Source: Flammeovirgaceae bacterium UBA1842
Lineage (GTDB): Bacteria > Bacteroidota > Bacteroidia > Cytophagales > Cyclobacteriaceae
NCBI GenBank assembly: GCA_002338655.1
Contig: DDIU01000036.1
Span: forward strand, 1-64,000
DNA: 64,000 nucleotides
Direction of reading: 5' to 3'
Numbering within the stretch: position 1 is the stretch's first letter; every line of letters begins with the position of its first letter. The translations under genes and the position numbers were made by a program. Positions 43,053 through 51,561 of this stretch are shown in pieces. Under the pieces are notes generated by a model. It was not told the DNA's origin and searched no databases. It saw only the letters and a program-made list of their open reading frames with translations.

Positions 43053-45161
43053 TCACACAAGTGGCAAAGTAATTTTAAAATGAGTCCTGCTATTGTCATC
43101 CAATAATATTATTGTGCCACCCAGTTTCATCACTGATTGTTTAACAATATAAAGCCCAAGACCAAGTGAACGATGTTGTAGTGCATTCTTTGCAAACAAC
43201 TCAAAAACATCACCCAATGCATTTCTATTAGCCCCTCCCCCTTCATCAATAACATCAATTAAAAGACCTGTGGTTTCTGAAGAAATTTGGATTTGAATGT
43301 CACCACGTGCATCATTATCATCACGCATTTTCATTACACTCTGAATGATGTTAAAGAATATTAAATCGAGTAATACCACATCTGAGTAAAACTTTAATTC
43401 ATCTGGTATCTTTAAGGCAACATTTATGTCTTCGTCACCTTCGATTTTTCTATTTTGATCAACACAAGTATTTATGATTTCAGAAAAATTGATCAATTTA
43501 AATTTTAGCTCCAAACTTGATATGTCACTAATGGTTTTCAATCGTTCCAATATTGAGTTTAAACCTTGGGCCGTATCATATAGCATTTGAAAATACTCAC
43601 GGGCAACTTCCTCGGTGATGTCCATTAAAGCCACATTGCACACACCCAGTAGAGTAGCCAGTGGGCCTTTGATGTCATGGGAAGATTTATAAATGAAATT
43701 ATCCAATTCCAAATTAGCAAGTATGAGCTGATCATTCCGTTCTTTAAGTTGATCTGATTTTTCATCTACAGTACTAAGTAGTTTTTTATTATACTTCTCC
43801 AGTTGCTCATTCTGATTGCGTATCATGCGATGCGCAGATTCCAATTGCCTGTTTTTTTCTACCAATGACTCCTTTTGCGCCTCTATCTTCTCTTTTTGGT
43901 CGCTGATCTCGTGATTTCTGATAGCGAGCATCTTATTTTTTTTCAAATTCACTTTCACCTGATAAAATGTAAGTACTGCTATAAATACCACTAGGATGAT
44001 TACGGTTATCAAAAAAATGACAAAACTTTTATTCTTCTCAATCTGCTTCTCCTTGATCGCCATTTGACGCAAATTTTCTTCTTCTTGAATTTTTAGTTTG
44101 ATATCGGACAGATTTCTGGCCATGTTTTCATTGAAGAGTGTGTCCCTAAGATTCAAAAGTTTTGTTTGATAATTAAATGCCAATTCATGATTGCCAATGA
44201 TGGAATAAATATTTACGTAAAGTGCATAGTTTTCAAAAATTCTGTCTTTTGCCCCGATTTCTTCAGCCAATTTTTGGCTTTTATCCAATAAAAACAATGC
44301 ACTGTCGTATTTTGCATTTAATTTATATTCATTGCTTTGAAAGTAGAGTATTTCGGAAATCCCCCTTTTATCCCCGACCTCTTTCCTTAAGCTTAACGAT
44401 TGTCGAAAATAGCGTCTTGATTCGTCATATTTGTTTTTTAGTTGGTATACCTGTCCCAATCCACAATATGTAACCGACTTCCAGACTTTGTTGTCAATAT
44501 CAACATCCATTGACATTCGATAGTATTTCTCTGCCTCAGAGAGATTACCCTCACCGATATAAGTTAAGGCTATATTATTTTGGGAATACAAGATCAGATT
44601 TTTATCCTCTTGTCGTTTTGCAATTTCGAGAGCTTCAATAAAGTAGCTTCTAGCCTGTTTATAATCTTTCAATTTATCATAAACCAATCCAATATTATTT
44701 ACGGTAATCGACAACCCATATTTTTCATTCTGAGCCCTTTTCATATTTAACGACCGTAGTAAATATTCTAATGCACTTTGATAGCTGCCAAGATTGTAGT
44801 TGGCCAAACCAATGTTATTCAGCGCATTGTTCATTAGAGTAGAATCCCTAATCTCAAAAGCTATGTTATAGGATTTAGTGCAATAGTAGATTACAGAATC
44901 ATACTCGCCTTGATAATAAACTACGGCACCAATGTACCTGAGAGATTTACTGATAAGTGCCTTATCATTGAGCTTAACGGATAAATCATAGGATTCACGA
45001 ACAAAGGCCATTGCACTGTCTGGGTAGTTTAACCAAAGCTGAAACGCTTTGTTGTGCAATTGATCAATCTTTTCTTCGCTCGTTAATTTTGACTGCTTTA
45101 TTTTACCATTTACCAGAAATGGTAAAATAAAGAGTAATAAGAAAAGTGTGTTCCGTATCAA
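43053..45161 (-). CDS. TPR sensor histidine kinase with a degenerate N-box
   Basis: A 702-residue protein. The signal peptide (MIRNTLFLLLFILPFLVNG) is followed by roughly seven to eight TPR units at about 35-340 (for example ALNNIGLANYNLGSYQSALE, VNNIGLVYDKLKDYKQARSY). One membrane helix (about 380-400, SFVIFLITVIILVVFIAVL) leads to a coiled coil and kinase domain. H495 lies in SSHDIKGPLATL. The HATPase has DEGGG and LGLGLYIVKQ, but the usual N-box Asn is S608 (NIIQSVMKM), which should weaken Mg-ATP binding. It is 66 bp downstream of a close paralogue on the same strand; no response regulator is nearby. Confidence 0.88.
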   Translation of the reverse strand: MIRNTLFLLLFILPFLVNGKIKQSKLTSEEKIDQLHNKAFQLWLNYPDSAMAFVRESYDLSVKLNDKALISKSLRYIGAVVYYQGEYDSVIYYCTKSYNIAFEIRDSTLMNNALNNIGLANYNLGSYQSALEYLLRSLNMKRAQNEKYGLSITVNNIGLVYDKLKDYKQARSYFIEALEIAKRQEDKNLILYSQNNIALTYIGEGNLSEAEKYYRMSMDVDIDNKVWKSVTYCGLGQVYQLKNKYDESRRYFRQSLSLRKEVGDKRGISEILYFQSNEYKLNAKYDSALFLLDKSQKLAEEIGAKDRIFENYALYVNIYSIIGNHELAFNYQTKLLNLRDTLFNENMARNLSDIKLKIQEEENLRQMAIKEKQIEKNKSFVIFLITVIILVVFIAVLTFYQVKVNLKKNKMLAIRNHEISDQKEKIEAQKESLVEKNRQLESAHRMIRNQNEQLEKYNKKLLSTVDEKSDQLKERNDQLILANLELDNFIYKSSHDIKGPLATLLGVCNVALMDITEEVAREYFQMLYDTAQGLNSILERLKTISDISSLELKFKLINFSEIINTCVDQNRKIEGDEDINVALKIPDELKFYSDVVLLDLIFFNIIQSVMKMRDDNDARGDIQIQISSETTGLLIDVIDEGGGANRNALGDVFELFAKNALQHRSLGLGLYIVKQSVMKLGGTIILLDDNSRTHFKITLPLV

Positions 45162-45227
45162 TTTTAGAATCCATGTTATAGACAGTTTTTCAATTTATCA
45201 AAAAAGCTTCACATAAAAAAAATGACA

Positions 45228-47327
45228 CTAGGATAATGGGAGAATAACACTAAATAGTGTGAGGTTATCCTTAGTTTTAGAAACAAATATATTTCCTTCC
45301 AGCTTATCAACCGCTAATTTTACCAAGTACAGCCCTAACCCCGCGGTATCTTGCATTTCCGAGGTCTTGGAAAAAATATCAAATATTTGAGCTACAATAT
45401 TATCATTAATACCCACCCCATTATCCGATACATTGATATGCAATTCCCCATCCTTTACTAATGCGCTGATATTAATAATTGACTTGATTTTAGAGGAGGT
45501 ATTGTGGAATTTAAAGGCATTATTGATCAAGTTATTGAGAATTATTTTCAATAGGAGCGCATCAAAAAAGATTTTCAGGTTTTCTGATACATCTATACTC
45601 ACTCCTATTGTTTTCTCATCAAACAACTGACTGTTCTCCTCCACAATTTCAGTTATCAGTTTTTTCAGTATTACCTCATCATCAGAAGGCATCGAGTTAT
45701 TGATCTGATTGATCACAAGTAATTTTGATAGAATCTGATTTAGTTTACTTGCTGTTCTACTTAATTTCTCAAAATAATCAACCGCTACCTTTTCTTTGAT
45801 ATCCATTAGGGCAATGTTGCACACTCCTTGAAGGGTAGCCAAGGGTCCCCTTATGTCATGTGAGGTCTTATATATAAAATTATCAAGGTCATTATTTGAT
45901 TTCGTCAAAGCCTTGTTCGTTGAACGCAGTTCTTCTGTTCTTTCCCTCACCCTATCCTCCAAGGCAGTATTTAACTCTGTCAGTTTTGAATTTTGGTTTT
46001 CAATCGTTTTGTTGGCTATTGTTAACTTCCGGTTAACCCTTTTTCTGAGTTTATTATTTCTATAAAGAATAATGACTATTAAAACGGTGAGTAAAGAAAT
46101 AATCACAGAAAGGATTAATAGCGTATTGGTCCTACTTATTTCCTTGTCTTTAAGCTTTATGATTTCAAGATTTTGACGTTCTTCAAAGTCCACCTGTATT
46201 TGAAGCATATTCTTGGCTACGGTTTCATTAAGGATTTCACTACTTACGGAATCGTACTTAACTTGGTAATCAAATGCTTTTTTATAATTTCCAGTTTCAT
46301 AAAACAGGTCAGCTAATACCTTAAAATTCTTTTTTGCCCAAAGCCTTATTCCAAGTCTGTTTGCTAAATCCTGACTCATTTTAAGTCTCGTTAATGCCAA
46401 GTCTGTTTCGCCATGTTTCAAATTAATTTTAGCTAGATTATTATAAATCGTGATTAAATTCATCTCTGATTTTTGTGATTCAGCTAGCACAAGCCCCTTG
46501 TTAAGATAAACTTCCGCTTCATTCAATTTTTCCAGTTCAAATAAACAAGCTCCTGCTCCATTGTAGGCTTCAAATAATATTTGACCCTTACATTCATCCT
46601 GGCAAATACTTATTGTTTTTTCGAAATTTTCAAGTGCTATTTCAAAATTTCCTAAGCCCAAATAGGCTAGGCCCAAATTTACATAGGTGCCTTCAATTCC
46701 CTTATGACCATTTTTCTCTTCAATTTCCCGAGCCCGATTAAAATAAATAATCGCTTTGGGATAATCCTTTAACTGATAATAAACCAAACCAATGTTGTTA
46801 GAAGATATGGCTATCTCATTTTGATCACCTTCTTTTTCTCTTAACGCTAAGGATTTAAAATGATACTCAAGGGACTTGTCAAATTGTGATGAATAGTAAT
46901 AACATATCGCCAAGCCATTTAGTATGGACTTTTCCCTATCTTGGAAATCATTATTCTGAGCAGTTATAAGAGCCCGATCATAATGTTCTATAGCCTCATT
47001 ATAGAGTCCTTGTCCTCTATATAAATAGGCCATTGCATACTCAGCTCTAACAAAAGTTAAACTATCACCCGCTGTCAATGAATACTTTCGAGCTTGATTC
47101 GCAAAAAATAGGGCACTATCATAATTATTTACTGATGATATAAATAACTCCATATAAATTGGACCTTTATCTATATCTTGGGATTTCTTCGCTGCAATAA
47201 GTAATGAATCATACCGACTCTGCGCCATACCCAACAATGGTAGGATTAACGAAACTATTATGATGATAGTCTTAATAAATCTATTTCCATAATTGAAATA
47301 ATCACACATAAGTAAGCACGAAGGCAT
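45228..47327 (-). CDS. TPR sensor histidine kinase with intact kinase motifs
   Basis: A paralogue of the preceding kinase, 699 residues. The signal segment (FIKTIIIIVSLILPLLGMAQ) is followed by predicted periplasmic TPRs at about 40-380 (ISSNNIGLVYYQLKDYPKAI, YVNLGLAYLGLGNFEIALEN). One membrane helix (LLILSVIISLLTVLIVIIL) leads to a coiled coil and kinase. H490 lies in TSHDIRGPLATL, the N-box is NLINNAFKF (N603), followed by DNGVGI and AGLGLYLVK; all are intact. Alternative start: ATG at 47309. It is divergent from the small secreted-peptide array, with 172 bp between the starts. The TPRs are therefore candidate peptide receptors (inference). The partner regulator is unknown. Confidence 0.88.
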   Translation of the reverse strand: MPSCLLMCDYFNYGNRFIKTIIIIVSLILPLLGMAQSRYDSLLIAAKKSQDIDKGPIYMELFISSVNNYDSALFFANQARKYSLTAGDSLTFVRAEYAMAYLYRGQGLYNEAIEHYDRALITAQNNDFQDREKSILNGLAICYYYSSQFDKSLEYHFKSLALREKEGDQNEIAISSNNIGLVYYQLKDYPKAIIYFNRAREIEEKNGHKGIEGTYVNLGLAYLGLGNFEIALENFEKTISICQDECKGQILFEAYNGAGACLFELEKLNEAEVYLNKGLVLAESQKSEMNLITIYNNLAKINLKHGETDLALTRLKMSQDLANRLGIRLWAKKNFKVLADLFYETGNYKKAFDYQVKYDSVSSEILNETVAKNMLQIQVDFEERQNLEIIKLKDKEISRTNTLLILSVIISLLTVLIVIILYRNNKLRKRVNRKLTIANKTIENQNSKLTELNTALEDRVRERTEELRSTNKALTKSNNDLDNFIYKTSHDIRGPLATLQGVCNIALMDIKEKVAVDYFEKLSRTASKLNQILSKLLVINQINNSMPSDDEVILKKLITEIVEENSQLFDEKTIGVSIDVSENLKIFFDALLLKIILNNLINNAFKFHNTSSKIKSIINISALVKDGELHINVSDNGVGINDNIVAQIFDIFSKTSEMQDTAGLGLYLVKLAVDKLEGNIFVSKTKDNLTLFSVILPLS

Positions 47328-47499
47328 GTTTAAAGAGTATTGGGGAAATTAATAGTACAACTTTGAATCGTAATCAATGATAAACATAAAATTAGAAAAT
47401 AGAATCCATATCGAAAGGTATGTAAGATTATAATATAAAAGCCCTTTTTTTATAAGAGCGTTAATATAGGTAAAGTACAATTAAAACCAAACAACTAAT

Positions 47500-47649
47500 A
47501 TGAAATCAAGAATACTAATTTTCGCAACCGCACTTTTATTATCCGGCTTATTTTCAGCCTGTAATGAAGAGGAAATCAATCCAAATGATGGACTTAATAC
47601 CAGAGAAACTGTCGGCAACGGTGTCGTTAAGGATGATCCCGGATTTTAA
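47500..47649 (+). CDS. Small secreted lipopeptide, copy 1
   Basis: A 49-residue precursor missed by length cut-offs. The lipoprotein signal (residues 1-20) ends in LFSAC; lipidation at C21 would leave a 29-residue peptide starting CNEEEINPND and ending VVKDDPGF. Three Glu right after CN resemble the acidic sorting signals that send Bacteroidota lipoproteins to the cell surface. Its signal peptide differs from copies 2 and 3 at five residues, while the mature peptide is identical. It is first of a tandem array and divergent from two TPR kinases. Confidence 0.85.
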   Translation: MKSRILIFATALLLSGLFSACNEEEINPNDGLNTRETVGNGVVKDDPGF

Positions 47650-47688
47650 TTATTCACAATCTTTTTAACACTCAAAACACTTAAAGTT

Positions 47689-47838
47689 ATGAAATCAAAA
47701 ATACTAGTCTTATTCACTGCCTTATTGCTATCTGGAATATTTTCAGCCTGCAATGAAGAAGAGATCAATCCAAATGATGGGCTTAATACCAGAGAAACTG
47801 TCGGCAACGGTGTCGTTAAGGATGATCCCGGATTTTAA
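47689..47838 (+). CDS. Small secreted lipopeptide, copy 2
   Basis: A 49-residue precursor: signal peptide MKSKILVLFTALLLSGIFSA, then C21 and the same 29-residue mature peptide as copy 1. The DNA from mid-gene through the stop and into the spacer (TTATTCACAATCTTT) is almost identical to copy 1, showing duplication of gene plus spacer. It starts 189 bp after copy 1. Confidence 0.85.
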   Translation: MKSKILVLFTALLLSGIFSACNEEEINPNDGLNTRETVGNGVVKDDPGF

Positions 47839-47861
47839 TTATTCACAATCTTTTAACACTC

Positions 47862-47888
47862 AAAACACTTAAAACACTTAAAACACTT
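47862..47888 (+). repeat. Three tandem AAAACACTT units between peptide copies 2 and 3
   Basis: Units at 47862-47870, 47871-47879 and 47880-47888. The equivalent spacer between copies 1 and 2 holds only one unit (47674-47682). The tract runs to just before the ATG of copy 3, where it could alter initiation or a binding site. Confidence 0.9.
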
Positions 47889-47894
47889 AAAGTT

Positions 47895-48044
47895 ATGAAA
47901 TCAAAAATACTAGTCCTATTTACTGCCTTACTGCTATCTGGAATATTTTCAGCCTGCAATGAAGAAGAGATCAATCCAAATGATGGGCTTAATACCAGAG
48001 AAACTGTCGGCAACGGTGTCGTTAAAGACGATCCTGGATTTTAA
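47895..48044 (+). CDS. Small secreted lipopeptide, copy 3
   Basis: A 49-residue precursor whose protein sequence is identical to copy 2 despite six DNA differences within the gene, all synonymous. It starts 206 bp after copy 2. The spacer downstream is unrelated to the spacers after copies 1 and 2, so the duplicated unit ends here. It has the same lipobox (FSAC) and the same C-terminal KDDPGF. Confidence 0.85.
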   Translation: MKSKILVLFTALLLSGIFSACNEEEINPNDGLNTRETVGNGVVKDDPGF

Positions 48045-48077
48045 AATATATTAAACAATAACTAAAATATTAACATC

Positions 48078-48236
48078 ATGAAATCTAAATTATTAATACT
48101 CACAGTTGCGGTGGCAATACTTGGTTCATTCGCATTTATATCATTTGATAAAAGCCAAAAAAACGATACAACCAAAGTTGAAGCTCAACATCATAATACC
48201 CTGAGTGGAATAACAAAAGACGATACTACGTTTTAA
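48078..48236 (+). CDS. Small secreted peptide, diverged fourth member
   Basis: A 52-residue precursor on the same strand, 33 bp after copy 3. The N-terminus MKSKLLILTVAVAILGS matches the array's MKSK-hydrophobic start. The lipobox Cys is missing (AFISFDKSQ instead), so it is either cleaved by signal peptidase I or anchored. The C-terminus GITKDDTTF resembles VVKDDPGF. The shared ends with an unrelated middle suggest that the ends matter. The function is unknown. Confidence 0.75.
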   Translation: MKSKLLILTVAVAILGSFAFISFDKSQKNDTTKVEAQHHNTLSGITKDDTTF

Positions 48237-48501
48237 CATTTCTATAACAATATAGAATTAAAACAAGGTGTTGTCCGTGTAAGTTTTTTTAAACAATTAG
48301 GTGAATATTTTATTGAAATTAGTCTGTCTAACAGCGACTTATGTCAAATACTTCATCTACCATTGATTAGTATTTGTTAACAATTCAATGGAAATAGTGC
48401 AATTAATGCCGGAAAACTTACATAAGAATAGAGGGATTAACAGCCTAAATCAGTGCTACGAAAATTAATTTAGGTAGTAATACTTTGTAAATTTAGTTTG
48501 G

Positions 48502-48509
48502 TAGTTTTG
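48502..48509 (+). promoter_or_regulatory. -7 promoter element of typA
   Basis: TAGTTTTG matches TAnnTTTG exactly, 18 bp before the typA ATG at 48528. The preceding 48237-48500 is AT-rich; I see no gene, repeat or strong hairpin in it. Confidence 0.5.
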
Positions 48510-48527
48510 CAGCTTAATTTTTTAAGC

Positions 48528-50339
48528 ATGCAGCAAATACGAAATGTGGCTATAATAGCTCACGTTGACCACGGAAAAACTACTTTGGTTGATAAAATAA
48601 TCCTTGCCTCAAAAATACTGAGGGGAAATCAAGAATCCGATGATCTCATCCTTGATGATGGGGATCTTGAAAAAGAAAGAGGGATCACCATAACCTCTAA
48701 AAATGTTTCCATTCGATATAAAGATGTCAAAATAAATGTAATTGATACCCCTGGTCACTCCGATTTTGGTGGTGAAGTAGAAAGGGTATTAAAAATGGCC
48801 GATGGTGTTCTACTTCTTGTAGATGCCTTTGAAGGGCCTATGCCACAGACAAGGTTTGTATTGGGTAAAGCTCTAAACCTTGGCTTGAAACCCATAGTGG
48901 TGGTAAATAAAGTGGACAAAGAAAATTGTCGTCCTGACGAAGTACATGAGCAGGTTTTTGATCTCATGTTCAATTTAGATGCCACTGAAGACCAACTAAA
49001 CTTCCCTACATTTTATGGTTCATCGAAGCATGGCTGGATGAGCGATGATTGGAAAAAACCCACTACTGATATATTTCCGTTACTCGATGGTATTATTGAG
49101 CATATTCCTCCAGCCCCAGTAAAAGAAGGTGTGCCACAGATGAGGATTACTTCATTGGACTTTTCGTCATTTGTAGGCAGAATAGCTATTGGAAGAATAG
49201 CTCAAGGATCAATCAAAGAAGGGGATAACCTTGGGTTGACCAAAAAAGACGGTTCCGTCAAAAAAATTAAGATAAAAGAAGTTCATGTATTTGAAGGGCT
49301 CGGTAAGAAAAGAGTTGATGAAGCTTTATGTGGAGACATTTGCGCATTAGTCGGTGTTGATAATTTTGAATTGGGTGATACCGTAACTGATTTTGCCAAT
49401 CCAGAGCCGCTTCCCCGAATTGCCATAGACGAGCCAACAATGAGTATGTTATTTACCATTAACAATTCCCCATTTTTTGGTAAGGAAGGTAAATTTGTTA
49501 CTTCTAGACACCTACGTGACAGGCTTTATAAGGAAACGGAAAAGAACTTGGCACTAAGGGTAGAAGACACGTCCTCCGAGGATAGGTTCAATGTATTTGG
49601 TCGTGGTATTCTCCATTTGTCCATATTGATAGAAACCATGAGGCGTGAAGGATATGAACTTCAGGTAGGTCAGCCCCAAGTTTTGATAAAAGAAATTGAC
49701 GGAAAGAAGCATGAACCTATAGAACACATGGTTGTTGATGTACCTCAGGAATCTTCAGGCAAAGTGATTGAACTTGTAAGTGCTAAGAAAGGTGAGCTTA
49801 AAATAATGGAGCCAAAAGGTGATTTGCAGCATTTAGAGTTTGACATACCTGCGAGAGGATTGATTGGTTTACGAAATAATATATTGACCGCCACTGGTGG
49901 TGAGGCCATTATGACCCATCGATTTAAAGAATACGCTCCATATAAAGGAAATATCGCTGGAAGGATCAATGGATCGCTGATTTCCATGGATAACGGGCCT
50001 GGTACACCTTATTCTATTGACAAGTTACAAGACAGGGGTACATTTTTTGTAGACCCAGGAGAAGATTTATATGTAGGTCAGGTGATCGGTGAACACTCCC
50101 GCGACAATGACTTGGTAATCAATATTCAAAAAGGAAAGAAATTGACTAACATGAGGGCCTCTGGTTCTGACAATAACGCCAAAATCGCTCCTGCTAAAAA
50201 GTTTTCTTTGGAAGAGGCAATGGAATACATCCAGAAAGATGAATACTTAGAAGTAACTCCAAAATCAATCAGGATGAGAAAAATCTATCTTGATGAAAAT
50301 GAAAGAAAACGTTTCAACAATAAGGAAAATAAAGAATAG
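48528..50339 (+). CDS. typA: Translational GTPase TypA/BipA
   Basis: A ribosome-associated GTPase of the EF-G class, involved in ribosome assembly and stress adaptation. It is 603 residues from the ATG at 48528; the upstream frame would read through the promoter. G motifs are AHVDHGKTTL (G1), RGITITSKN (switch I), DTPGHSDFGGE (G3) and NKVDKENCRP (G4). The BipA-specific C-terminal domain is present, ending GSDNNAKIAPAKKFSLEEAM and RMRKIYLDENERKR. Confidence 0.97.
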   Translation: MQQIRNVAIIAHVDHGKTTLVDKIILASKILRGNQESDDLILDDGDLEKERGITITSKNVSIRYKDVKINVIDTPGHSDFGGEVERVLKMADGVLLLVDAFEGPMPQTRFVLGKALNLGLKPIVVVNKVDKENCRPDEVHEQVFDLMFNLDATEDQLNFPTFYGSSKHGWMSDDWKKPTTDIFPLLDGIIEHIPPAPVKEGVPQMRITSLDFSSFVGRIAIGRIAQGSIKEGDNLGLTKKDGSVKKIKIKEVHVFEGLGKKRVDEALCGDICALVGVDNFELGDTVTDFANPEPLPRIAIDEPTMSMLFTINNSPFFGKEGKFVTSRHLRDRLYKETEKNLALRVEDTSSEDRFNVFGRGILHLSILIETMRREGYELQVGQPQVLIKEIDGKKHEPIEHMVVDVPQESSGKVIELVSAKKGELKIMEPKGDLQHLEFDIPARGLIGLRNNILTATGGEAIMTHRFKEYAPYKGNIAGRINGSLISMDNGPGTPYSIDKLQDRGTFFVDPGEDLYVGQVIGEHSRDNDLVINIQKGKKLTNMRASGSDNNAKIAPAKKFSLEEAMEYIQKDEYLEVTPKSIRMRKIYLDENERKRFNNKENKE

Positions 50340-50356
50340 TAAATAATGCTCTATAT

Positions 50357-50392
50357 AAAAAAGGTCGGTAGAAATTTCTACCGACCTTTTTT
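50357..50392. terminator. Bidirectional terminator between typA and bioB
   Basis: A perfect 36-bp palindrome: 50357-50374 pairs with 50375-50392 (core GGTCGGTAGAAA/TTTCTACCGACC). It begins with six A and ends with six T, so it serves both converging genes. Confidence 0.93.
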
Positions 50393-50459
50393 ATTTATTG
50401 ATGTCAGCCCAGCCCGCTTCACTAAAGGGGTGAGTGTGAGTTAAGTTTCTATTGACTGC

Positions 50460-51458
50460 TTAAACCGCACTAGGAATCTGTTGGAATTTCACCGCAGCCT
50501 CACCTTTAAATGCTTTCCTTGGCCTTAAATTGAGTACTTGAAACATCTCTTTATCTTCAATGACATCAGGATTTGGCGTAGTTAACAGTTTGTCACCCGC
50601 AAATATTGAATTAGCACCTGCCAAAAAGCATAACGCTTGCTCCTCTATATTCATTTTCACCCGTCCTGCTGACAATCTTACCATTGCCTTTGGCATTAAT
50701 ATCCTTGCGGTAGCAATCATTCTCACCATTTCCCAAACGGAAACCCGTGGTTGATCTTCAAGGGGTGTACCTTCCACCGGAACCAGAGCATTTACAGGTA
50801 CTGATTCTGGGTGTTCTTCCATTGTAGCCAAAGTGTGCAACATCCCAATTCTATCGCCTTCCCCTTCTCCCAGACCAATTATCCCTCCAGAACAAACAGA
50901 TATTTTAGCGTTTCTTACATTATCAATTGTGTCAAGCCGATCGTCATAGGTTCTCGTAGTTATGATATCGTCATAGTGTTCCTCACTTGTATCAAGGTTG
51001 TGGTTATAAGCGTACAATCCTGCCTCTTTTAATTTTAGTGCTTGTTCTTCGGTTAGCATGCCAAGGGTGCAACAAACTTCCATTCCCATGGAGTTTACCC
51101 CTTTCACCATGTCCAATACCCTATCAAAATCCCTGTTATCCCGTACTTCTCTCCATGCAGCCCCCATACAAAATCTTGTACTTCCCGCCTCTTTAGCCTC
51201 CTGAGCCTTAGATAGTACTTCTTCTGTTGGTAACAATTTATGTACTTTAACATCTGTATGATAACGTGCAGCTTGCGGGCAATAAGCACAGTCTTCAGGA
51301 CAACCGCCCGTCTTTACAGACAGCAGCGTACATACCTGCACTTCCTGAGCATCATTGTGTTCTCTATGTACAGTTCCAGCTCTATATATTAAATCCAATA
51401 TTGGAGAATTGAATATTTCACTCACCTCCTCTTTGGTCCAGTCGTTTCTCAAACTCAT
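50460..51458 (-). CDS. bioB: Biotin synthase
   Basis: A radical-SAM enzyme inserting sulphur into dethiobiotin. It is 332 residues from the ATG at 51458 (a longer frame begins with TTG). The radical-SAM cluster motif is GGCPEDCAYCPQ. The second-cluster ligands lie in CCTLGML, the segment YNHNLDTSEEHYD and the arginine of RLSAGRVKMN. No other bio genes are in the window, so it is a stand-alone locus. Confidence 0.97.
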   Translation of the reverse strand: MSLRNDWTKEEVSEIFNSPILDLIYRAGTVHREHNDAQEVQVCTLLSVKTGGCPEDCAYCPQAARYHTDVKVHKLLPTEEVLSKAQEAKEAGSTRFCMGAAWREVRDNRDFDRVLDMVKGVNSMGMEVCCTLGMLTEEQALKLKEAGLYAYNHNLDTSEEHYDDIITTRTYDDRLDTIDNVRNAKISVCSGGIIGLGEGEGDRIGMLHTLATMEEHPESVPVNALVPVEGTPLEDQPRVSVWEMVRMIATARILMPKAMVRLSAGRVKMNIEEQALCFLAGANSIFAGDKLLTTPNPDVIEDKEMFQVLNLRPRKAFKGEAAVKFQQIPSAV

Positions 51459-51561
51459 TTGGTAGTTTTTTATTTTCAATTAATGCCTTAAATGATTAAT
51501 AAATAGGGGCACATTTATTAAATCAAAATAAATACATAATTATGAAACAGAATAGGTTTAC

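Noticed and set aside
47434..47454. TATAAAA/TTTTATA hairpin upstream of peptide copy 1
   Set aside because: A purely A/T 7-bp stem is expected by chance in this AT-rich leader.
47500..48044. Direct repeats at 189 and 206 bp spacing as a possible CRISPR-like or mobile array
   Set aside because: The repeats are whole genes with synonymous divergence, not short identical repeats with unique spacers, and no transposase or cas gene is near.
48237..48527. Gap between the peptide array and typA as a site for an RNA gene
   Set aside because: I found only the typA -7 element; no strong stem-loop, tRNA or conserved motif is visible.
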